The notes: generated by a model not told the origin, from the sequence alone. A stretch of 8,606 nucleotides of DNA from Candidatus Krumholzibacteriia bacterium (GCA_028718575.1 JAQULN010000101.1:1-8606); one strand, 5' to 3'. Shown: positions 1-6,189, numbered from the stretch's first letter. Numbers and translations are program-made.

Positions 1-53
1 GCGGCGCCATGGGCGGGATGAACATTCCCGGCCTGAAGCTGCCAGGGATGTGA
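1..53 (+). CDS. ybaB: YbaB/EbfC nucleoid-associated protein, C-terminal end (partial)
   Basis: Only the last 16 codons are present; the in-frame codons begin at position 3 and end with TGA at 51-53. The visible residues (GAMGGMNIPGLKLPGM) form the Gly/Met/Pro-rich, disordered tail usual at the end of YbaB/EbfC proteins. These are small dimers that bind DNA and are commonly encoded between dnaX and recR. The identification rests on this tail plus the position one base upstream of recR. The fragment alone is too short to prove the family. Confidence 0.72.
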   Translation, partial: GAMGGMNIPGLKLPGM

Positions 54-54
54 T

Positions 55-723
55 ATGCCCCGCGGGACGACAGGCGGCGCGAGCGGGACGACAGGCGGCG
101 CGTACACCACGGCCGGCGGCGAATTCCAGTCGCCGGCGCTGGAGCAGCTCGTCCGTCATCTGCAGGTGCTGCCCGGGCTGGGGCGCAAGTCGGCCACTCG
201 GATCGCCCTGCACCTGCTGGCCGGCGGCGACCACGCCGCGCGGCTGACGGCGGCCATCGACAACGCGCTCCGGCAGGTGACGCGCTGCCGCCGTTGCGGC
301 GCCATCACCGAGGCTGACCCCTGCGCGATCTGCACGAGCGAGACGCGCGATCCGGGGCTGCTCTGCGTGGTCGCCAGCCCGGTCGACATCCTGCCGTTCG
401 AGAAGGCGGGGTTCTACCGGGGCCGCTACTTCGTGCTCGGCCGCCTGCTGTCGCCGCTCGATGGCGTGCGAGCCGAGGATCTGCCCTTCGACCGCTTTCT
501 GGAGCGGCTGGACACCGATCAGGTGCGCGAGGTGATCCTGGCCCTCGACACCAGCGTCGAGGGCGAGACCACGGCCCTCTATCTGCAGAGGTTGTTGGCG
601 GGTCGCGAGTTGTGTTTGACCCGCCTGGCGACCGGGATTCCCGTCGGCGGCGCGTTGGCCTATACCGACGAGGCGACCCTGCAACGGGCGTTCCTGCACC
701 GCCAGGGCGTCGATCGCGCTTGA
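55..723 (+). CDS. recR: Recombination mediator protein RecR
   Basis: RecR works with RecO (and RecF) in the cytoplasm to load RecA onto single-stranded DNA coated with SSB at gaps. The 222-residue product shows the family domains in order: a helix-hairpin-helix with LPGLGRKSATRIALHLL at residues 39-55, a four-cysteine zinc finger (C78, C81, C90, C93), a TOPRIM domain from about residue 102 (FVLGRLLSPLDGV, then LDTSVEGETTA near 164-174), and the C-terminal IPVGG stretch. It is about 20 residues longer than usual. The excess is a Gly/Thr-rich N-terminal tail built on a 21-bp duplication. ATG 55 is the only normal start in frame before the conserved region, and it follows the ybaB stop after one base, implying coupled translation. 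The TOPRIM glutamate seen in E. coli (VVESPADI) is Ala107 here (VVASPVDI). Confidence 0.96.
   Translation: MPRGTTGGASGTTGGAYTTAGGEFQSPALEQLVRHLQVLPGLGRKSATRIALHLLAGGDHAARLTAAIDNALRQVTRCRRCGAITEADPCAICTSETRDPGLLCVVASPVDILPFEKAGFYRGRYFVLGRLLSPLDGVRAEDLPFDRFLERLDTDQVREVILALDTSVEGETTALYLQRLLAGRELCLTRLATGIPVGGALAYTDEATLQRAFLHRQGVDRA
62..102 (+). repeat. 21-bp-period tandem duplication inside recR
   Basis: Positions 62-81 and 83-102 are identical over 20 bases, separated by one base, so the period is 21 bp (seven codons). The copies encode GTTGGA twice in the N-terminal tail of RecR, and a decayed third copy (TTAGG) may follow. The reading frame is kept. Confidence 0.9.
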
Positions 724-733
724 TCCGCGCGGC

Positions 734-739
734 TATCTT
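734..739 (+). promoter_or_regulatory. Possible -10 element (TATCTT) ahead of mglB
   Basis: GCTATCTTG at 732-740 repeats the -10 context of the pgpA and recA promoters in this window. It lies in the gap between recR and mglB, 92 bp before the mglB start. No good -35 sits 16-18 bp upstream; a TTGATC at 720-725 is only 8 bp away. This may be a weak or activator-dependent promoter, or chance. The rest of the 108-bp gap shows no other clear signal apart from the mglB ribosome binding site. Confidence 0.35.
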
Positions 740-831
740 GTGGGCTCAAGCGGCCGCCGCCCGCGTCGATAACCTCTTTGAACGCCTGTCGGACAACCGT
801 ACGAGGCCGGGTCACGGCTGGGAGTGGATCC

Positions 832-1329
832 ATGGTTAGAGCTGAGTGGGCCATCTTCGAGGAGGACTACTGGGCGATCACCAACGCCTTGGAGGCGCTC
901 GTCCAGAGCGCCCAGGCCAGGCACGTGTTGCTGGTCGATCGCACCGGCCAGATGATCGCCCAGGTCGGCGACAGCCCGGATTTCGATACCCAGAGTTTCG
1001 CCTCGCTGTGCGCGGCCGATTTCGAAGCCAACTTCGCTCTGGCCAAGCTCATCGGGGAAGATGACTTCTCGACCCTCTATCATCAGGGCGCCCGCGACAG
1101 CATGTATCTCGGCAAGATCGCGCGCGGCGTGGTCCTGGCCGTCGTGTTCGACAAGAGCACGACCCTGGGGCTGGTCCGGCTGCGCGTGCGCCGGACCGTC
1201 GAGGAACTGAACGTGATCATCGAGGGTCTCTACGACAAGCTGCAGTACCGCAACGAGGAATACGACCCCTTCGACCAGGAGTTCTCCGAAGGGGTGGAGC
1301 AGGAGATCGACAACCTGTTCGCCGACTGA
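832..1329 (+). CDS. mglB: Roadblock/LC7 domain protein, MglB-like GAP of the adjacent GTPase
   Basis: The 165-residue product has a roadblock/LC7 fold: a helix, then ARHVLLVDRTGQMIAQVG (about residues 28-45), a central helix, and a second strand set with GVVLAVVFDKSTTLGLVRLRV. Proteins of this type act as dimeric GTPase-activating partners of MglA-like GTPases, and the gene is 41 bp upstream of one. After the core fold there is an acidic, probably helical tail of some 40 residues ending in EQEIDNLFAD; in Myxococcus MglB a C-terminal extension also contacts MglA. ATG 832 is chosen because GGGAG (820-824) lies 7 bp upstream and the fold starts directly after it; the in-frame extension to 778 looks non-coding. 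The general family is sure. Orthology to true MglB is inferred from the neighbour. Confidence 0.88.
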   Translation: MVRAEWAIFEEDYWAITNALEALVQSAQARHVLLVDRTGQMIAQVGDSPDFDTQSFASLCAADFEANFALAKLIGEDDFSTLYHQGARDSMYLGKIARGVVLAVVFDKSTTLGLVRLRVRRTVEELNVIIEGLYDKLQYRNEEYDPFDQEFSEGVEQEIDNLFAD

Positions 1330-1370
1330 GTCGCGGCCGGCCGGCGCCGGTCGGAGAAGGGACGAGAGAC

Positions 1371-1967
1371 GTGTCGCTGATCAACTACTCCTCCCGCGAG
1401 ATCAACTGCAAGATCGTGTACTACGGTCCCGGCCTGGGGGGCAAGACGAGCAACATCCAGTACATCTACGACAAGCTGGCGCCCGAAACCAAAGGCAAGC
1501 TGGTGACGTTGGCGACGGAGATGGACCGGACGCTGTTTTTCGACTTCCTGCCCCTCGAACTCGGCGAAGTCAAGGGTTTCAAGACCCGCTTCCATCTGTA
1601 CACGGTGCCGGGCCAGGTCTATTACAACGCCAGCCGCAAGCTGATCCTGCGCGGCTGCGACGGCGTGGTCTTCGTGGGCGATTCGAGCGAGGCGCGCTTC
1701 GACGCCAACGTCGAGTCGCTCTACAACCTGCACGAGAACCTCAAGGAGTACAACCTCGAGCTGGGCAAGATTCCCTTCGTGATGCAGTGGAACAAACGGG
1801 ATCTGCCGGACGCGCTGCCGGTGGCCGAGCTCAACGAGGAACTCAACCCCGAGGGTTTCGACTGGTTCGAAGCGATCGCCTACAAGGGCGACGGTGTCTT
1901 CGACACGCTCAAGTGCGTGGCCAAGCAGGTTCTGCGGCAATTGCAGACCCAACCGGCGGGAGTCTGA
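1371..1967 (+). CDS. mglA: MglA-like small Ras-superfamily GTPase
   Basis: This cytoplasmic GTPase switches between GTP and GDP forms; in Myxococcus, MglA marks the leading pole and drives motility reversals. The 198-residue product resembles MglA along its full length, starting with the family's opening MSLINYSSREINCKIVYYGP. It has the P-loop GPGLGGKT (19-26), ATEMDRTLFFDFLP with Arg53, the TVPGQ switch motif (78-82) where Thr78 replaces the usual Ras aspartate, and NKRD (141-144) for guanine recognition. R53 and Q82, the residues used for hydrolysis with MglB, are intact. The start is GTG, with GGAGAAGG at 1353-1360. The gene sits 41 bp after mglB, presumably in one transcript, and a large hairpin follows its stop. 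The biological output in this organism (motility, polarity or other) cannot be read from the window. Confidence 0.95.
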   Translation: MSLINYSSREINCKIVYYGPGLGGKTSNIQYIYDKLAPETKGKLVTLATEMDRTLFFDFLPLELGEVKGFKTRFHLYTVPGQVYYNASRKLILRGCDGVVFVGDSSEARFDANVESLYNLHENLKEYNLELGKIPFVMQWNKRDLPDALPVAELNEELNPEGFDWFEAIAYKGDGVFDTLKCVAKQVLRQLQTQPAGV

Positions 1968-2055
1968 GCGAACCGACCGATCGTTCAGGGCCGGGCCGAA
2001 CGTCCACGCTTCGCGGCGGCGTCTCGGCCCGGCCTCGATCGTTTACTCGGTTCGC
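1968..2055 (+). terminator. Large imperfect inverted repeat after mglA, likely hairpin terminator
   Basis: It starts at the first base after the mglA stop codon. Three blocks pair in order: 1968-1976 with 2047-2055 (9 bp), 1978-1983 with 2036-2041 (CGATCG, 6 bp), and 1989-1999 with 2024-2034 (GGCCGGGCCGA against its complement, 11 bp). That is 26 paired bases around a 24-base loop (2000-2023), and the two arms are equal in length. No T-run follows, so it is not a classical intrinsic terminator. It may end or stabilise the recR-mglBA transcript, or be a protein-binding palindrome. The inverted repeat is certain; its function is inferred. Confidence 0.6.
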
Positions 2056-2059
2056 CGAG
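2046..2059 (+). repeat. Small hairpin with TTCG loop, alternative to the large palindrome
   Basis: CTCGG (2046-2050) and CCGAG (2055-2059) form a perfect 5-bp stem around a TTCG loop (2051-2054). It reuses bases 2047-2055 that also close the outer block of the large inverted repeat, so the two folds exclude each other. It lies about 30 bp upstream of the -35 of the next promoter. Confidence 0.55.
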
Positions 2060-2089
2060 CGAAATCTCCGCGGCACCCCCAAGCCGTGC

Positions 2090-2117
2090 TTGAGAAATGG
2101 GCTCGGTGCGGTATTGT
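2090..2117 (+). promoter_or_regulatory. Sigma70-type promoter for the transporter genes
   Basis: TTGAGA (2090-2095) and TATTGT (2112-2117) are 16 bp apart. The -10 lies 23 bp before the lipoprotein start, which would give a short leader of about 16 bases. An AAAGGGGG ribosome binding site is at 2129-2136. Together with the hairpin upstream this marks a new transcription unit. Confidence 0.6.
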
Positions 2118-2140
2118 GGTCTCCTCGCAAAGGGGGCTGC

Positions 2141-3073
2141 ATGATGGGACGTGGCCACTGGTCGAAGTACTGGGCGGCGGGCGTGATGGTGCTGGCGTTC
2201 GCTGTCGGATGTTCCGGCGACAAGAATCAGAACTTGGTGCTGGGACTCATCAGGCCGTCGCTCGACCACTTGCCGTACCAGTTGGCTAGGTTGGCGGACC
2301 ATCCCGACCTCGCCGGCATCGAGATCCGCTATTTTACGAGCGGTTGGGAGACCAGCGAAGCGCTCGCGGCCGGGCGGCTCGACGCGGCGATCCTGCCGTT
2401 CACCTATGCCTGGACAGCGGTTTCGCGCGGCCTGCCCGTGCGCATCGTCAGCTTCCTCGAGCGTGAAAGCGACGGCATCGTCGCCCGGCGTAACATCGGC
2501 AGCCTCGACGACTTGGACGGCAAGCGCATCGGGGTGCTGCGGGCCTCGACGATCGAGATCCTGGCAGTCATGGCCCTCGACGATCGCGGATTGAGCGCCG
2601 AACTGGTGCCTTTGCGCGGCCCTGCCGAGATGGTGGCCGCTTTGCGGGCGGGCGACGTCGATGCCCTCAGTTTCTACGTGCCGCCGATCCTAACGCTGGG
2701 CGAACAGTTCCACGTCGTGCACTGGTACGGCGAGGATCATCCCGGCCATCCGTGCTGCGATCTCGTGGTCTACGCGCCGGCGGCCCGCAAGAAAGAGGCG
2801 GCGCTATCCCGGCTGCGCCAGGCGCTGGCCGCGGCGACGGCGCAGGTCGAGACGGAAGATTGGCAGGCCGGCGCCGCGGCTGCCGCAGTCGATCTCTACA
2901 ACCTGCCGCCTCATGTGGCCGACGCGGCGCTCGCCAGACTGCGCTTCGGGATGGGCCGCGAGGCGAGCGGGCGCGAGTTCCAGCTGCGCGCCGCCTCCGT
3001 GATGCGCGACCTGGGCTACTTGGACGTTGTACCGGACACGAGCGATGTCTACTTGCCGCTGGCGCGCCGCTAG
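2141..3073 (+). CDS. ABC transporter substrate-binding lipoprotein (NMT1/SsuA/TauA-like)
   Basis: The product of up to 310 residues would sit on the outer face of the cytoplasmic membrane (or in the periplasm, lipid-anchored) and deliver a small solute to the permease encoded next. The N-terminus is a lipoprotein signal: basic residues to about 9, a hydrophobic core, then AVGC with the modified Cys24. The mature part follows the NitT/TauT-type binding protein plan: LIRPSLDHLPYQLARLA, then GWETSEALAAGRLDAAILPF, then SLDDLDGKRIGVLRAST, and a second lobe with DVDALSFYVPP. A HPGHPCCD motif (residues 200-207) is near the expected cleft. The ligand is unknown; nitrate, taurine, sulfonates and pyrimidine precursors are family examples. 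ATG 2144 is an equally good start with better spacing from AAAGGGGG. The frame is open upstream into mglA, but that part is not coding. Confidence 0.85.
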   Translation: MMGRGHWSKYWAAGVMVLAFAVGCSGDKNQNLVLGLIRPSLDHLPYQLARLADHPDLAGIEIRYFTSGWETSEALAAGRLDAAILPFTYAWTAVSRGLPVRIVSFLERESDGIVARRNIGSLDDLDGKRIGVLRASTIEILAVMALDDRGLSAELVPLRGPAEMVAALRAGDVDALSFYVPPILTLGEQFHVVHWYGEDHPGHPCCDLVVYAPAARKKEAALSRLRQALAAATAQVETEDWQAGAAAAAVDLYNLPPHVADAALARLRFGMGREASGREFQLRAASVMRDLGYLDVVPDTSDVYLPLARR

Positions 3074-3773
3074 CCTGGGCGGCTACGTCCTGCTCGGCGG
3101 CTTGTTGCTCGCGTTGGCTTGGTCGTTGGAATTGGGGCCGGCCGCCTGGGCGGACCTGCGGATGTCGTGGCCGCTGCTGGCGGTGGACCTCGGCCTGTCC
3201 CTGCTGCGGACCCTGGCGGCCTGCCTGACGGCGTGGTCCGGCGCGTGCCTGGTCGGCTACTTGCTGTGGGCGCGACCGATCTTGTACCGGTTGTTGCTGC
3301 CGCTGGTGAACTTCGTGCGCGCGATCCCGCCACTAGCCTGGCTGCCGTTCGCCATCTTCTGGTTCGGCCTGGGCGAGGCGCCGGTCTTTTTCATCCTCGT
3401 CGTGGCGTTGTTCTTCCCGTGTCTGGTGGCGGCTCGCGATGCCTTTGCGCAGATCGACCGGGACTTCGTCGACGAGGCGCGCGTGCTGGGCGCCGGCGGG
3501 TGGCGCCTGTTCGCGCGCGTGATGCTGCCGCTGGCGTTGCCGGCGCTCTTGACCCTGCTGCGGGTGGCGTGGGCGTTGGGTTGGGGCACGGTTGTGGCGG
3601 CCGAGATGTTGGGCGTTCACAGCGGCATGGGTTTTCGGCTGCTCGATTTCCGGTTCCTGGTCCAGTACCCGCCCATGCTCGTCTACCTCGTGGTGATGGG
3701 CCTCGTGGGCATCGGCGTCGATCGGATCCTGCGCCTTTTGGCCGCGATCGCGGGCCGCCAGCGGGGCGAATGA
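3045..3773 (+). CDS. ABC transporter inner-membrane permease (NitT/TauT/SsuC type)
   Basis: The 242-residue product is a membrane-spanning subunit with about six hydrophobic helices, beginning with GGYVLLGGLLLALAW at residues 12-26. The cytoplasmic loop that docks the ATPase is a clear EAA-type loop: DEARVLGA (143-150), then VMLP at 159-162, with Asp in place of the usual first Glu. NFVRAIPPLAWLPFAIFWFG (89-108) matches the conserved segment preceding it in SsuC/TauC-type permeases. The gene overlaps the end of the binding-protein gene by 29 bp, indicating coupled expression. ATG 3045 is preferred over TTG 3027; the ribosome binding site is weak for either. No gene for the ATPase subunit lies on either side, so an ATPase encoded elsewhere would be needed for function. 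Confidence 0.88.
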   Translation: MSTCRWRAASLGGYVLLGGLLLALAWSLELGPAAWADLRMSWPLLAVDLGLSLLRTLAACLTAWSGACLVGYLLWARPILYRLLLPLVNFVRAIPPLAWLPFAIFWFGLGEAPVFFILVVALFFPCLVAARDAFAQIDRDFVDEARVLGAGGWRLFARVMLPLALPALLTLLRVAWALGWGTVVAAEMLGVHSGMGFRLLDFRFLVQYPPMLVYLVVMGLVGIGVDRILRLLAAIAGRQRGE

Positions 3774-3779
3774 CCCGCC

Positions 3780-3815
3780 CCGGTCGCCGGCGCGGCGTCG
3801 TCGCCGATTGACCGG
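3780..3815 (+). repeat. Inverted repeat overlapping the -35 of the pgpA promoter
   Basis: CCGGTC (3780-3785) pairs with GACCGG (3810-3815) and CGGCG (3788-3792) with CGCCG (3802-3806), leaving a 9-base loop. It starts 7 bases after the permease stop. Its right arm includes most of the TTGACC -35 box. It could end the upstream transcript or be an operator; no T-run follows it. Confidence 0.4.
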
Positions 3816-3836
3816 ACCGTAGAGCCCGTCTATCTT
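3808..3836 (+). promoter_or_regulatory. Strong sigma70-type promoter for pgpA-cinA-thpR
   Basis: TTGACC (3808-3813) and TATCTT (3831-3836) are exactly 17 bp apart. This is the best promoter match in the window. The expected start of transcription is about 3843, giving a leader of some 24 bases that holds the GAAAGGA ribosome binding site (3855-3861). Confidence 0.75.
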
Positions 3837-3866
3837 GCGCCCGGTCGTACCGGCGAAAGGACAAGC

Positions 3867-4346
3867 ATGCGCCGAGCACTCGTGCACTTGATCGGCACCT
3901 TCTTCGGCACCGGTTACGCTCCCATCGCGCCGGCGACCGCCGGTAGCTTCGCCTACGCTCTGTTGTGGTGGGGCCTGTGGAACTGGTTCGGTCCGATCGC
4001 GCTCTGGGTGCAGCTGATCGCGTTGGTCGCCGTCACCGTGATGGGCATTGCCGTCGCCGGCGCGCTCGAGCGCGAGCACGGGCCCGATCCGCGTCGCTGC
4101 GTGATCGACGAAGTCGCGGGCATGCAGGTGACGTACCTGGGCCTGGCGGCCGGCTGGCCGGGCTGGCTGGCTGGTTTCTTCTGGTTCCGCGTCTTCGACA
4201 TCTGGAAACCCGGCGGCGTGCGCAAGCTCGAACGCTTGCCGGGCGGTGTGGGCATCATGGCCGACGATCTCGGCGCGGGCGTGCTGGCGGCGCTGGCGAC
4301 GCACGCGACGGTGGCGGCGGCTCGTCTGTTGGGCTGGTGGACATGA
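3867..4346 (+). CDS. pgpA: Phosphatidylglycerophosphatase A
   Basis: PgpA is an integral membrane enzyme that removes phosphate from phosphatidylglycerophosphate to give phosphatidylglycerol. The 159-residue product carries the family motifs: GTGYAPIAPATAGS (residues 14-27), a pair of hydrophobic helices, DPRRCVIDEVAGM with the acidic DE pair, FFWFRVFDIWKP, and GGVGIMADDLGAG with the DD pair near the C-terminus. Length is normal. GAAAGGA lies 5 bp upstream of ATG 3867. Its stop overlaps the cinA start by four bases (ATGA). Grouping of pgpA with cinA, thpR and recA is seen in many bacteria, although the enzymes act in separate pathways. Confidence 0.93.
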   Translation: MRRALVHLIGTFFGTGYAPIAPATAGSFAYALLWWGLWNWFGPIALWVQLIALVAVTVMGIAVAGALEREHGPDPRRCVIDEVAGMQVTYLGLAAGWPGWLAGFFWFRVFDIWKPGGVRKLERLPGGVGIMADDLGAGVLAALATHATVAAARLLGWWT

Positions 4347-5635
4347 ACACGCCGGAGGCGATCGCGGCGCGGATCATCTCCGTCGGCGACGAGCTGCTGC
4401 TGGGCCGTTCCTCCGACACCAACGCCACGCGGATCGAGCGGGCCCTGGCCCCGTTCGCGATCCCGGTGCGCGACATCCTGGTGATCGCCGACCGTATCGA
4501 CGCCATCGCGGCGGCCCTCGAGCGCACCGCGCCCGAAGATCTCGTCTTTCTCTGTGGCGGTCTCGGCTCGACGGCCGACGACGTGACCCGCGCCGGGTTG
4601 GCGGCGTGGGCGGGCGTCGCGTTGGAACACCGCGAGGATATCGCCGCGGCGCTGGCGCAACGCCGCCGCCGGCGGGGGCTGCCCGTTCTGTCCGCCCTGG
4701 CCGGCGGCGATCCGCAGGCGCTGGTCCCGGCCGGGATGACTCCGGTCGCCAACCCGGTTGGCTCGGCCCCGGGGCTGGTCGGCCGATTGCGCGACCGGCG
4801 TTTGATCGTGCTGCCCGGCGTACCGCAGGAACTCGAGGCGCTGCTGCCGGCGGTGCTGGCGGCGTCCGAACGATTCGGCGCGCTGCCGCCGGCCAGACGC
4901 ACGGTGCTCTGGCGCACGGCGCAACTCGCCGAGATGGCACTGGCGAACTTGATCGAACCGGTCCGCGAACGTTATGCGGATCTGCAGTGGTCATACTGGC
5001 TCGTCGAATGGGGCGTTGATCTGTTCGTGCGCGGCGGCGCCGCGCAGCAACCCGAGCTGGCGGCCGCCGCCCAAGAGATCGATGCGCTGCTGGGCGACGC
5101 GGTCTATGGCCGGCAGATGATGTCGCTACCGAGGGTGGTCCAGGAGCTGATGCTCGCGCAAGGCAAGACGCTCGCGGTGGCCGAGAGCTGCACCGGCGGC
5201 CGCCTCGGTGCGGCGATCACCGCCGAACCGGGCAGCAGCGGCTACTTCCTCGGCGGGGTCGTAAGCTATGCCGACGCGGTCAAAAGCGAAATCGCGGGCG
5301 TCGATTCGAGCACGTTGGCGGCGGCGGGCGCGGTCAGCGGCCGTGTGGCCGAGGACATGGCCGTCGGCATTCGCCGGCGGCTCGGCGCCGACTATGCGCT
5401 CGCCGTGACCGGGATCGCCGGACCGGGCGGCGGCACGGCGCAGAAACCGATCGGCACCACCTGGCTCGCCCTGGCCGGGCTGGACGCTGTCTGGTCGGGC
5501 TGTTGCCGCTATCCGGGCGACCGCGAACGCAACCGGCAATTAGCGGTCGCCGGCGCGCTCGATAGTCTGCGGCGGGCGCTGACCGGTGTGCCGGTGTTCC
5601 CGGCCGCAGGCTTGAGTTGGAGTCGGCCGTCATGA
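4343..5635 (+). CDS. cinA: CinA: competence/damage-inducible protein, nicotinamide nucleotide amidase
   Basis: CinA is a cytoplasmic two-domain enzyme of NAD salvage. Its N-terminal COG1058 domain (molybdopterin-binding-like fold) has ADP-ribose pyrophosphatase activity in studied members, and its C-terminal PncC domain deamidates NMN. The 430 residues are normal length. The first domain shows IISVGDELLLGRSSDTNA (11-28) and CGGLGSTADDVTR (from 71; usually GGLGPT, so Ser replaces Pro), then PGVPQELEALL. The second shows AESCTGGRLGAAI with the expected catalytic Ser282, GSSGYFLGGVVSYADAVK, and AVTGIAGPGGGTAQKPIGTTW. The start ATG 4343 overlaps the pgpA stop and lacks a strong ribosome binding site, which suggests translational coupling. 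The gene also overlaps thpR by ATGA. In Streptococcus, cinA is cotranscribed with recA; here recA has its own promoter. Confidence 0.96.
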   Translation: MNTPEAIAARIISVGDELLLGRSSDTNATRIERALAPFAIPVRDILVIADRIDAIAAALERTAPEDLVFLCGGLGSTADDVTRAGLAAWAGVALEHREDIAAALAQRRRRRGLPVLSALAGGDPQALVPAGMTPVANPVGSAPGLVGRLRDRRLIVLPGVPQELEALLPAVLAASERFGALPPARRTVLWRTAQLAEMALANLIEPVRERYADLQWSYWLVEWGVDLFVRGGAAQQPELAAAAQEIDALLGDAVYGRQMMSLPRVVQELMLAQGKTLAVAESCTGGRLGAAITAEPGSSGYFLGGVVSYADAVKSEIAGVDSSTLAAAGAVSGRVAEDMAVGIRRRLGADYALAVTGIAGPGGGTAQKPIGTTWLALAGLDAVWSGCCRYPGDRERNRQLAVAGALDSLRRALTGVPVFPAAGLSWSRPS

Positions 5636-6189
5636 GGCTATTTGTTGCTGTCAACCCGCCGCGACAACTCTGCCGCGACCTGGACACCCGACTGGACGAT
5701 TTGCGCGCGCAGGTGCCGGTGGCCTGGACCGCGGCCGATAACTGGCATCTGACGTTGATGTTCCTGGCGGACTGGCCCGTCGCGCGGTTGCCCGGGCTGG
5801 TCGAAGCCCTCCGTCAGGCGGCAGCGCGCCATGCGCCGTTCGCCGTGCAGCCGGGTCAGGTGGGTGGATTTCCCGACCTGCAGCGGCCGCGGGTCCTTTT
5901 CCTGCAAATGGATGGCGGCGATCCGCTGCGGTTTTTGGCGCGCGACATTCGCGCCGCGGTGGATTCGATCTGGCCGGACGGTCCGCAGGACCATAAACCG
6001 ATGCTGCCGCATCTGACGTTGGCCCGCATCAAGCGGCCGTTGACCGCGCAGGAACAGACCCGGCTGCGCCGGTTCGAGCCGCGCGCCGGCGAACCGTTCA
6101 CCGTGACCGAGGCGCAACTCGTGTCGAGCGAATTGCAGCCGCAGGGACCCCGTCACCGCCGAGAGGCGGCCTTGCCCTTGGGCGGTTGA
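5632..6189 (+). CDS. thpR: RNA 2',3'-cyclic phosphodiesterase (2'-5' RNA ligase family)
   Basis: ThpR hydrolyses 2',3'-cyclic phosphate RNA ends to 2'-phosphates and can join 2',5' ends in vitro; its cell role is probably RNA end processing or repair. The 185-residue product starts with the family's MRLFVAVNPP and carries both catalytic H-x-T-L tetrapeptides: HLTL at residues 39-42 and HLTL at 127-130, the second inside KPMLPHLTLARIK. Length is typical. ATG 5632 overlaps the cinA stop (ATGA) and begins right at the conserved N-terminus; an in-frame TTG at 5617 adds only five residues and is less likely. It is the last gene of the pgpA-cinA-thpR unit. Small hairpins cover and follow its stop codon. 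Confidence 0.93.
   Translation: MRLFVAVNPPRQLCRDLDTRLDDLRAQVPVAWTAADNWHLTLMFLADWPVARLPGLVEALRQAAARHAPFAVQPGQVGGFPDLQRPRVLFLQMDGGDPLRFLARDIRAAVDSIWPDGPQDHKPMLPHLTLARIKRPLTAQEQTRLRRFEPRAGEPFTVTEAQLVSSELQPQGPRHRREAALPLGG

Noticed and set aside
720..739. TTGATC with TATCTT as a full promoter for mglB
   Set aside because: The spacing is only 8 bp; at most the -10 element stands.
1333..1352. GC palindrome CCGGCGCCGG between mglB and mglA
   Set aside because: It is short, leaves no loop for an RNA hairpin, and such runs are expected by chance in this base composition.
1787..2140. Extension of the lipoprotein frame upstream into mglA
   Set aside because: The added residues overlap mglA in another frame and would bury the lipoprotein signal; the promoter and AAAGGGGG support the start at 2141 or 2144.
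1909..2302. - strand open frames covering the gap between mglA and the lipoprotein gene
   Set aside because: They run into both flanking genes, lack a ribosome binding site and look like GC-driven openness; the gap is better explained by the hairpin and promoter.
3333..4924. Two - strand open frames of 323 codons each (3333-4304 and 3953-4924)
   Set aside because: They are opposite the permease, pgpA and cinA, which have clear family motifs, and the translations are Arg/Gln/His-rich without domains.
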